Assembly (NCBI GenBank): GCA_027324025.1
Contig: DAHVYW010000012.1
Coordinates: 20,610-84,609 of the forward strand
DNA length: 64,000 nucleotides
From: JAJZQD01 sp021847735
GTDB taxonomy: Bacteria > Bacillota > Thermincolia > Thermincolales > UBA2595
Reading direction: 5' to 3'
Shown: positions 31,275 to 39,191 of the stretch, one piece after another
How the letters are laid out: each line of letters starts with the position of its first letter
Position numbering within the stretch: the stretch's first letter is position 1
Program-made: the position numbers and the translations under genes
The notes under the pieces: model-generated
What the model saw: the letters and a program-made list of their open reading frames with translations, nothing else
What the model was told of the DNA's origin: nothing
The model's database searches: none

Positions 31275-32129
31275 TTATGCTTTTCCGGAACTTCCAAACA
31301 ACCTGATTTTTTCCCTGATTATTTCTGTGGCAGCCTCTCTGGCGGGCCCTAGTACCTTTCTCGGGTCTATCTCTTTAGAATCTTTGTTCAGGACATCCCG
31401 GCAAGCCTGTACAAAGGCCTCCCGTATGTTGGTGTCAATGTTAACCTTCCGCACACCTATTTTGATGGCTTTTTCGATAGCATCATCCGGAACGCCGGAA
31501 GAACCGTGCAAAACAATAGGTACCCGGATCATTGAGCGAATTTTTTCCAGCCTGGGGAAATCCAGTTCAGGGATTCCTTTGTACTGGCCGTGGGCAGTGC
31601 CTATTGCTACTGCAAGGGCATCAACTCCGGTCCTCTCAACAAATTCTTTGGCTTCTTCGGGCTTTGTAAAGAAGGCATCTTTCTCATCGACGTGAATATC
31701 ATCTTCAGTTCCGCCTATTTTGCCAAGCTCTGCCTCCACGGAAACACCAACAGCCCTTGCCACAGCGATTACCCTCTTGGTCAACTCAACATTATCATCA
31801 AAGGGCAGCTTGGATCCGTCAATCATCACTGAACTAAAGCCCGAGCGGATACACATCATAACCTGTTCAAAGCTGGTACCGTGGTCCAAATGAAGTGCAA
31901 CCGGAACCGACGCGTTTTCTGCCGCAATCTTGGCCATGGCAGTAATATATTCTATTCCGGCGTATTTTATAGCACCCTGGCTGGCCTGCATAATAACCGG
32001 AGATTTTTCCGCCTCAGCCGCCGCTATGATAGCCTGAACTATTTCCATGTTGTTGCAATTAAAGGCACCTACAGCATACCCACCTGCTTCTGCTTTTTTC
32101 AATAGATCACTAATTGATACCAGAGACAT
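31275..32129 (-). CDS. fba: Fructose-bisphosphate aldolase class II
   Basis: Zinc-dependent aldolase of glycolysis and gluconeogenesis. Zinc-site and substrate motifs are HLDHGTSFEQ, SVMIDGSKLPFDDNVELTK, VEAELGKIGGTEDD, AIGTAHGQYKG and VLHGSSGVPDD. The 284-residue length is the short bacterial form also seen for tagatose-bisphosphate aldolases, but the neighbouring glpX and tal favour fructose-bisphosphate. First gene of the fba-tal-glpX set. Confidence 0.93.
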   Translation of the reverse strand: MSLVSISDLLKKAEAGGYAVGAFNCNNMEIVQAIIAAAEAEKSPVIMQASQGAIKYAGIEYITAMAKIAAENASVPVALHLDHGTSFEQVMMCIRSGFSSVMIDGSKLPFDDNVELTKRVIAVARAVGVSVEAELGKIGGTEDDIHVDEKDAFFTKPEEAKEFVERTGVDALAVAIGTAHGQYKGIPELDFPRLEKIRSMIRVPIVLHGSSGVPDDAIEKAIKIGVRKVNIDTNIREAFVQACRDVLNKDSKEIDPRKVLGPAREAATEIIREKIRLFGSSGKA

Positions 32130-32183
32130 TCTTCATCCTCCTTAAACATTTTTGTAAAATGTATTCCCCCTGTAAGAGAACTA

Positions 32184-32867
32184 TTACTGCTTAGTGCGCT
32201 TGGAATTCCTCTTTTTTGTTTTTTTGCCCTTGTCGACATTATCAAGGGATTTAAAACCATTCTTAACCAATTCTATCTTTTTTATTCCTTTTATCCGGTT
32301 GAGGTCTTCCTCTGTTTCGGCGTAAACCACACTGATTGTTTTGCAGTCTTTACACTGCAGTTCAATTCTTTCAGGAAATATGTCAATTTCAATCTGGTAG
32401 CTCCCGCACTCACAGTATAGGAATCCTTCTTCAGCTATGTCGTGCAGACAGTTTAAAACCTCGAACATGATTTCGGCATTAAAAAAGTAATCGTCGTAAC
32501 CAAGCTCATCGACCAGGGATTCAAGGTTGTGTTCATAGTTTTCCGCGAGGGTATGAACCTTGTCACCCGGCCCGAAAAAGCCTAACTCGACGTTAGTGTC
32601 ATTACAATAGAAGAAAGTTACCTCATCAGACCACAGTTGTCTTGCCTTATAATAAACCAAATGGTTTGTTTCGCACAGTACACACGGCATTTGAAACCAA
32701 TACTGTTGACGGTTCTTAGTTCCGATAATCAGTTTGGGGGCTCCACAGGAACAGGTAACTTTGTAACTGCTTGCCTTGGCAAATGCGAAACGAGAAATTG
32801 AATGAAAATCCAACTTCCCACACGACGGGCAGCGCATGGCAACTACAAATTCAGTGGCTACAATCAT
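32184..32867 (-). CDS. CpXC-type zinc-ribbon protein, function unknown
   Basis: A 227-residue cytoplasmic protein with five Cys pairs: CPSC near 13, CSC near 39, CVLC near 62, CEC near 152 and CKDC near 172, suggesting two or more zinc ribbons. The middle (LESLVDELGYDDYFFNAEIMFEVLNCLHDIAEEG) is acidic and helical, and the C-terminus is a lysine/arginine-rich tail (KKTKKRNSKRTKQ) that may bind nucleic acid. I recognise a CpXC-like domain but no specific function. It sits between spo0F and fba, an arrangement I believe recurs in related sporeformers, though I cannot check. Confidence 0.7.
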   Translation of the reverse strand: MIVATEFVVAMRCPSCGKLDFHSISRFAFAKASSYKVTCSCGAPKLIIGTKNRQQYWFQMPCVLCETNHLVYYKARQLWSDEVTFFYCNDTNVELGFFGPGDKVHTLAENYEHNLESLVDELGYDDYFFNAEIMFEVLNCLHDIAEEGFLYCECGSYQIEIDIFPERIELQCKDCKTISVVYAETEEDLNRIKGIKKIELVKNGFKSLDNVDKGKKTKKRNSKRTKQ

Positions 32868-32980
32868 GGTAAACCCTCCTCTAATGTTTTTATTTCGCCA
32901 CTGAAAATAAAATTCCTCCTTTTTTTTATAAGAGGTTGTCGCTTAAGTCATCCCCTTGTTTGTATGTTTCGTAGGCTTTA

Positions 32981-33361
32981 TCAGGCCCAGCACTCCAGGT
33001 TTTCATTAAGGGTCTTTCTGACAAGCCCCCTCAATTCATTAATGTCAAAGGGCTTAGTAACGTATTCTTTGATTCCCAGCTTCATTGCCTCTGCCACGAT
33101 TTCAAGCTCACCGTACGCTGTCATCATGATTACCAAAACGGAATCATTGGTTTTCTTGATTTCGTGTAGGGCTTCGATACCATTCATACCCGGCATTTTC
33201 ATATCCATCAGAATAATATCTGGCATAGCCTCATTTACTTTGTCCACAGCTTCCTGGCCGCTTGCGGCCAATTCGACAGTGTAGCCTTCCTCATTAAAAG
33301 CCTCAAAGAGTAATCTCCTCACTCCCATTTGATCATCGACCACAAGTAGTTTTGCCCCCAA
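32981..33361 (-). CDS. spo0F: Spo0F phosphorelay response regulator
   Basis: Single-domain receiver of the sporulation phosphorelay. At 126 residues it has the acidic pocket Asp9-Asp10, the phosphorylated Asp53 (LMDMKMPGMNG), Thr81 and Lys103 (VTKPF), and no output domain. The conserved YVTKPFDINELR surface is the kinase and Spo0B contact. A SigH-type promoter sequence precedes it. The orphan histidine kinase at 53023 and the Spo0E-like gene at 37862 are plausible partners in the same relay. Confidence 0.9.
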   Translation of the reverse strand: MGAKLLVVDDQMGVRRLLFEAFNEEGYTVELAASGQEAVDKVNEAMPDIILMDMKMPGMNGIEALHEIKKTNDSVLVIMMTAYGELEIVAEAMKLGIKEYVTKPFDINELRGLVRKTLNENLECWA

Positions 33362-33418
33362 TTGGATTCCCCCTCTGTCTCAATCTAAACAATTGCTCAA
33401 AGGTTCACACAGAGAGTT

Positions 33419-33446
33419 ATTCTAGATTAAATATGGTTTTCCTTCC
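33419..33446 (-). promoter_or_regulatory. Possible SigH promoter of spo0F
   Basis: On the minus strand AAGGAAAA and AGAAT occur with 17 bases between AGGA and GAAT, matching the SigH consensus (AGGAwww-N11/12-rnnGAAT). It lies about 60 bp upstream of spo0F, which is SigH-dependent in Bacillus. Confidence 0.45.
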
Positions 33447-33500
33447 AATTCTGTGAAATAAATCTATCAACATATTTCGCCATTGTTCTGCAATTTTATA

Positions 33501-34229
33501 CTAGAAACCCTGGTAAGCCCCTCCCATAAATGGTGCAATAAACCCTACAATGGCTGCAGTGAGTACAATTATGACCAACCCCAAAATGCCAAAGGGAATT
33601 AGCAGGGCTGCCACGGCCCTGCCGGTGGAAAATCCCTGGATTTCCCGCAGGCCGATAACCAACAAGACTGCCCACCAGATAAAAGCCAACAGGGACACGG
33701 CAACGGTTAAAAACCTGCCGAAAAGCGAGTCAACCAGTATGACGCTGATTACCTGAAACGGGATGACCAAAACCCGGGGAATATCCGCAAATGCCAATAC
33801 TGTCAGAACCCCAACGGCCCGGCCCCTTCCGCCTAAAAGCTCGGCAAAAAGATGAAAAACACCGGCCTGCATAAACCAACCGATAAAGGCCAGCAAGGCC
33901 CCGATAATTCCTATGTACGGCCTCGTCTTGGCCAAGGCGCCGGCCAATTCCGCAGAACCTTTTGAAAAGTCAGGGGGAACCAGAGTGTTCATGAGAGATG
34001 TTAGGATTACGACCAAAAGAAAAACAACAAATCCTTGGAACAGCGGCGGGTCTTCTGTAAATTTGCGAAATGTGACCCTTGGGGTAAATAATACTCCATA
34101 TATTAGTTCTGCCAATCCGGCACGACCGGTCCGGTTGTCATCCTTAGCACCGGCAACCTTTGCCGGTTCCAAGGCTTCTTGGGCCACAACGTCTGGCCCG
34201 AACTGGTTATTCTGATCTATGTCGCTCAT
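33501..34229 (-). CDS. Yip1-domain membrane protein
   Basis: A 242-residue protein: an acidic soluble N-terminus of about 45 residues, then GVLFTPRVTFRKFTEDPPLFQGFVVFLLV, the Yip1/YIF1-like entry, and five hydrophobic segments. Many Firmicutes encode such proteins with unknown function. It lies 15 bp downstream of sppA and is probably co-transcribed with it, which hints at a membrane-protein quality or envelope role; this is an inference. Confidence 0.75.
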   Translation of the reverse strand: MSDIDQNNQFGPDVVAQEALEPAKVAGAKDDNRTGRAGLAELIYGVLFTPRVTFRKFTEDPPLFQGFVVFLLVVILTSLMNTLVPPDFSKGSAELAGALAKTRPYIGIIGALLAFIGWFMQAGVFHLFAELLGGRGRAVGVLTVLAFADIPRVLVIPFQVISVILVDSLFGRFLTVAVSLLAFIWWAVLLVIGLREIQGFSTGRAVAALLIPFGILGLVIIVLTAAIVGFIAPFMGGAYQGF

Positions 34230-34244
34230 AAGGCAAATCCTCCA

Positions 34245-35192
34245 CTATCGATTTTGTATGGTGGGTTGAAATTTTAGCATTTCCCGGAACATTTGAATTT
34301 CCCGGGGTGACAAACCCTCCAGCCCGGGGGAATAATTGTTCCCCAGTAAGCTGTTCATGCCTCCGAAAAACATTTCGAAGGGAGTTTTGGGACCGAATTC
34401 GTAAATAACAGGTTCCCCGGATATTTTAGCCACTTTACGGGTAAGTTCGATGGCATCATAGTAATTTCCCAACGCATCAACGAGACCAAGGTTTTTTGCC
34501 TGACGGCCTGTAAAAATCCGGCCGTCTGCCAGTTTAAGCACTTCATTCCTGTCCATTTTACGGCCTTTTGCTACTACATCCACGAACTGTTGATAAATAT
34601 CATCCACCATTCCTTGCAATATAACCCTTTCGGCGGGTGAAATGGGCCTGTTGGGGGAACCAATATCTTTGAAGGGACCGCTTTTAACCGTTTGCGGAGA
34701 AACCCCTATTTTGTTATACAGTTCCTGTATGTTCATGCTTTCCATGATAACCCCGATACTTCCGGTCATTGTGGCCGGGTTGGCCATTATTTTATCGGCC
34801 TTGGCGGCTATCCAGTAACCTCCGGAAGCGGCGACATCCCCCATGGAAGCAACAACGGTTTTGCCTGCTTTTCGCACCCGCTCGATTTCATCCCCAATTT
34901 CCTGGGAAGCGGCGGCACTGCCGCCGGGGCTGTTTATTCTTAGCAGGACCGCTTTGATGCTGTCATCTTCGCGAGCCTTTTTCAACTGTTCCATGACTGA
35001 CTGCCCACCGGACCCGGTGCCAAGGAAACCCGATTCACTCCTTGAGCCGCTAATAACGCCTTCAACATAAATTACTCCAATTCGGTCGCCCGCCTTTGAC
35101 TTGTTCTGTTTAGTTGGGTTTGTTGCCAGGGCAACTGCCAGCGAGAGTATTACAACCCCCGCTATTATGCCAATTACCAGTTTTTTATTCAT
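34245..35192 (-). CDS. sppA: Signal peptide peptidase SppA
   Basis: Membrane-bound serine protease degrading leftover signal peptides. One N-terminal anchor (LVIGIIAGVVILSLAVALA) precedes the S49 domain. The catalytic serine lies in GDVAASGGYWIAAKADKI; LLRINSPGGSAAASQEI and NPATMTGSIGVIM are family blocks, and the general-base lysine should be in VKSGPFKDIGSP. The 315-residue form is the short bacterial type. Downstream neighbour: Yip1-like protein. Confidence 0.93.
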   Translation of the reverse strand: MNKKLVIGIIAGVVILSLAVALATNPTKQNKSKAGDRIGVIYVEGVISGSRSESGFLGTGSGGQSVMEQLKKAREDDSIKAVLLRINSPGGSAAASQEIGDEIERVRKAGKTVVASMGDVAASGGYWIAAKADKIMANPATMTGSIGVIMESMNIQELYNKIGVSPQTVKSGPFKDIGSPNRPISPAERVILQGMVDDIYQQFVDVVAKGRKMDRNEVLKLADGRIFTGRQAKNLGLVDALGNYYDAIELTRKVAKISGEPVIYEFGPKTPFEMFFGGMNSLLGNNYSPGLEGLSPREIQMFREMLKFQPTIQNR

Positions 35193-35330
35193 TCAAAAAT
35201 TCCCCCCGGTTCTTTTCTCTGCCGCCTAATACACTTATATATTGACCTTCACTTAGTTATTCCCTTTTGCCGTATTTCTTATAGAAACCCTAAAATCATT
35301 ACCGTCTACGGCAAACTTTTTCATGCAAAA

Positions 35331-35447
35331 AGTGAACTCGTTCAGCTAAAGCTGAACATCGAAACTTCAGTGGGGGATTCTACCCCCACTGAAGCAGAAA
35401 AGTGGAAACTCCACCTTATAGAAGGTGGAGTCTTGGAATTGGGATAA
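35331..35447 (-). repeat. 117-bp three-hairpin repeat (family A), copy 3
   Basis: Reverse-oriented copy of the element at 8859 and 21240, again exactly 117 bp with the same ends. Relative to copy 1 it differs only in the loops of hairpins 1 and 2. It lies 55 bp downstream of the pyrG stop and 139 bp upstream of sppA, in the same orientation as these genes. Confidence 0.85.
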
Positions 35448-35448
35448 A

Positions 35449-35490
35449 AGGCTGTTCAACACGCCGCTAAACAACGTTTTTAAACAGCCT
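35449..35490 (-). terminator. Hairpin terminator after pyrG
   Basis: Minus-strand AGGCTGTTTAA pairs with TTGAACAGCCT and is followed by TTTT. The ends are those of the family C palindromic repeats, so the terminator may derive from a shrunken copy. Confidence 0.6.
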
Positions 35491-35502
35491 CAGAGCTTGG
35501 GA

Positions 35503-37167
<1,665 letters not shown>

Positions 37168-37185
37168 CTAAAAACTACCTACAAC

Positions 37186-37214
37186 ATTTTATCCTCTGGT
37201 AGATAGCCTGTCAA
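37186..37214 (-). promoter_or_regulatory. Consensus SigA promoter of pyrG
   Basis: On the minus strand TTGACA, 17-bp spacer, TAAAAT, about 65 bp upstream of the pyrG ATG. No attenuator hairpin is seen in the leader. Confidence 0.8.
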
Positions 37215-37260
37215 GGGGAAGCAGAGCGTTGAAAGGTTGCAGCCCCCTATCAACCCAAAC

Positions 37261-37316
37261 TCAGGAAAGTAATAACTTTCCTGAGTATTAAAAATTGCGT
37301 GGAATTACCACGCATT
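37261..37316 (-). terminator. Tandem terminator hairpins after rpoE
   Basis: The minus-strand stem TGCGTGG/CCACGCA followed by ATTTTTAA begins 4 bp after the rpoE stop (37296-37314); a second hairpin, TCAGGAAAGT/ACTTTCCTGA, follows at 37261-37284. Confidence 0.8.
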
Positions 37317-37319
37317 TTA

Positions 37320-37613
37320 TTAATTATCCCAGTCTTCGTCGGGGTGATTGGGACGAAGCCCCTTGTCCGGCATCCATTCTCTTAATCCCCATACACCCTG
37401 TCCTACATGGATAAACCTCCCGTCGAGGTTTAATTCGGTGTGTATACCTGCCATAATATGTTCCCTGTCTTTTCCCGTAATAGGCTTAATGGCCATAACT
37501 TCTTCAAACAGTTCCCGGAAATATAAGGGAGCCCCTTTGGCTTTAAGAATTTCATGGGCCAGGTCGGCTTCGGACATATGTGGGTTAACCTGTCCAGTAG
37601 TGAGGTTAGCCAT
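37320..37613 (-). CDS. rpoE: RNA polymerase delta subunit
   Basis: Firmicute-specific polymerase subunit that improves recycling and promoter selectivity. The HARE-HTH fold covers ADLAHEILKAKGAPLYFRELFEEVMAIKPI and the end of the domain, LDGRFIHVGQGVWGLREW; the acidic tail is very short (HPDEDWDN) compared with the roughly 80-residue acidic tail of Bacillus delta. I start at the ATG 37613 (MANLTTGQV), which has the better spacing to GGAAGGTG. Always next to pyrG in Firmicutes. Confidence 0.88.
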   Translation of the reverse strand: MANLTTGQVNPHMSEADLAHEILKAKGAPLYFRELFEEVMAIKPITGKDREHIMAGIHTELNLDGRFIHVGQGVWGLREWMPDKGLRPNHPDEDWDN

Positions 37614-37861
37614 TAACATTCACCTTCCCTCGCATTGATAAATGGTAAAGCTATAATTAACAAAATAAATTATTCGACTCTGTGGGAGTATTTTCCTGCC
37701 TAATCGCTAAAAATTTGTCTGAAATTGTTGGAATCAGGGAGCACCCGTAAAAAGAGTTTTATTTTAATAAAAAGTTAATATTTTTTTCATCCAAATGTCA
37801 CAAATTTTTATTAAAATTAACATATTAACCAAAAAAACGACAAAAAGGCAGGAGTGTTTTA

Positions 37862-38050
37862 ATGAAACAAGAAAAGATTCTCCTGAGAATTCAACAACTG
37901 CGTCGGAACCTGGCCGCCCTCGTAACAATCAACGGAAGTTTGACCAGCCAGGCCGTTCTAAGGGCAAGCCATAAGCTGGATGTAGCAGTAAACGCCTATT
38001 ACCGGGTTCTGATAAAAAAAAATCATAAGAGAAAAAAAGGGTTGTTTTAA
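37862..38050 (+). CDS. Spo0E-like aspartyl-phosphate phosphatase
   Basis: A 62-residue helical hairpin protein. RIQQLRRNLAALVTINGSL and ASHKLDVAVNAYYRVL match the two helices of Spo0E-family phosphatases; SHKLD replaces the canonical SQELD motif, so the catalytic glutamine would be histidine. In Bacillus such proteins dephosphorylate Spo0A-P to block sporulation. It lies alone on the plus strand behind GGCAGGAGTG, within an AT-rich promoter region. The substitution makes activity uncertain. Confidence 0.7.
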   Translation: MKQEKILLRIQQLRRNLAALVTINGSLTSQAVLRASHKLDVAVNAYYRVLIKKNHKRKKGLF

Positions 38051-38134
38051 AAGTTCATTTGACACCGTATTTAATAATGTTTTTTTCCTTACGTTGTCTC
38101 AAAAGAGGCAGTCTTACTAAGTTTTGACATAGGG

Positions 38135-38160
38135 AAGGGGCAGGAATATGCCTGCCCCTT
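38135..38160 (+). terminator. GC-rich hairpin downstream of the Spo0E-like gene
   Basis: Stem AAGGGGCAGG/CCTGCCCCTT with a 6-nt loop. It lacks a T run, so termination efficiency is unclear; it separates the Spo0E-like gene from the converging cyclophilin locus. Confidence 0.45.
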
Positions 38161-38179
38161 CTGGGACAATCCCCTTTTT

Positions 38180-38603
38180 CTATTCATCTGTAACTGTTAC
38201 CTTATTAATGGGCTGACCTTTCATCGGGTAATTCAGGGATTTGTAGCCCAGGGGGGGTGCCCAAACGGGAACGGCAGTGGTGGTCCGGGATATTCCATTG
38301 ACTGCGAGATTAACCCCAACAAGCACGAAAGGGGCTCCCTCTCTATGGCCCACCGGGGACCTAACACAGGTGGCAGCCAGTTCTTCATTGTTTATGAACC
38401 CCAACCCCACCTTGACGGAGTACACACGGTTTTTGGCAGGGTAATTGAAGGTATGGATTTGGCCGACCGGATTAACCCCGGGGACAAGATTAAAAACCGC
38501 TATTAGCCAGCTTCTCGAAATTTGCCACGGTATTGGGGGCATCTTTGTCAAAAAATTCAATCACGATTTTTCCCTTGTCCATTTCAATAATACCCTTTTT
38601 CAT
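38180..38603 (-). pseudogene. Cyclophilin-type peptidyl-prolyl isomerase with inverted internal segment
   Basis: The gene starts on the minus strand at ATG 38603 behind AAGGAGGTACT. It encodes the normal N-terminus ([21 protein letters not shown], then [16 protein letters not shown]) and then hits a stop at 38490. The next 95 codons of a cyclophilin ([17 protein letters not shown] through to PGDKI, including [19 protein letters not shown]) are present without any stop, but on the plus strand at 38207-38491. The original C-terminus NKVTVTDE and its stop then follow on the minus strand at 38206-38180. Turning 38207-38491 back restores a 141-residue protein apart from a 2-base loss in a tyrosine codon. 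As it stands the gene cannot make the enzyme. An assembly error is possible, but the exact codon boundaries argue for a real recent inversion. Part of a two-gene unit with the small peptide upstream. Confidence 0.85.
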
Positions 38604-38612
38604 AGTACCTCC

Positions 38613-38723
38613 TTAAAGTTTGCCTTTAACCACCAGCCAAACCGCTAGACCAATCGGCAGAGCAAAGGCGATTAAAAAGTTAACTGTCTGCCACATAAAC
38701 TTGGAGCCCTCAAAACCATACAT
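38613..38723 (-). CDS. 36-residue membrane peptide resembling ATP synthase b N-terminus
   Basis: ATG at 38723 behind AGGGAGGGTTTACTT. The product MYGFEGSKFMWQTVNFLIAF plus ALPIGLAVWLVVKGKL has one membrane helix. GFE-xx-KF-x-WQ-x-VNFL is the same pattern as AtpF in this genome (GFEFPKFLWQIVNFL). The stop overlaps the ribosome site of the cyclophilin gene, so the two were co-translated. It could be a subunit-b-like micropeptide or a remnant of a duplicated atpF; the ribosome site and compact length favour a real small protein. Function unknown. Confidence 0.55.
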   Translation of the reverse strand: MYGFEGSKFMWQTVNFLIAFALPIGLAVWLVVKGKL

Positions 38724-38841
38724 AAGTAAACCCTCCCTGTAATCACCTATATAATCAGAAAGTTTGCGGATAGCAAACCTCCTACCTTCTCGCAGCCGCC
38801 AGGCGTAGAGAAAAACGGCACCCTTCACCTGCCCGATGTTG

Positions 38842-39067
38842 AGGCTGTTCAGTGCGCAGGTTCTTAGCGCTTAGAACTGTGGCCTACCCCTTGCGGGTAA
38901 AAGCGAGTATGGCTAGGAAGCAATTTTACAACGGCTGAAGGCGTACTCTTTTGTACGTCGAAGTCGTTGTAAAATTGCTGAGTGCGGAGCCGTTGCCGCC
39001 TCAGCGGCTTACGGATTCCGGCCTACTCCTTGCGGGTACAACGCCAGACGACGCTTTTCAACAGCCT
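38842..39067. repeat. Composite palindromic repeat (family C), copy 2
   Basis: Ends AGGCTGTTC and TTTTCAACAGCCT. It contains a core from 38905 to 38980, caattttacaacgg to cgttgtaaaattg, that is nearly identical to the core of the neighbouring element at 39068, then a GC-rich stretch (tgcggagccgttgccgcctc, 38983) shared with 60972. It appears built from nested insertions. Confidence 0.65.
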
Positions 39068-39191
39068 TGAGACGGTTCAAAAACGAGTATAGCAAGGAAA
39101 CAATTTTACAACGGCTGAGGGCGTACTCCATGTACGTTGAAGTCGTTGTAAAATTGTTGACAAAGCTAGACGAAGTTTTTCAACCGTCTCA
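39068..39191. repeat. Near-perfect 124-bp palindrome (family C), copy 3
   Basis: Inverted ends TGAGACGGTTCAAAAAC and GTTTTTCAACCGTCTCA (16 of 17) and an inner arm pair CAATTTTACAACG/CGTTGTAAAATTG. Transcribed, it would form one long hairpin. It starts at the argS stop codon (TGAGACGG), so it probably forms the 3' end of the argS message. Confidence 0.7.

Noticed and set aside
38180..38560. 126-codon minus-strand open frame at the cyclophilin locus
   Set aside because: It is the reverse reading of the inverted cyclophilin segment; only its last eight codons (NKVTVTDE) are genuine.
38842..39191. CRISPR array
   Set aside because: The repeats are long inverted palindromes, not short direct repeats with regular unique spacers, and no cas gene is present.
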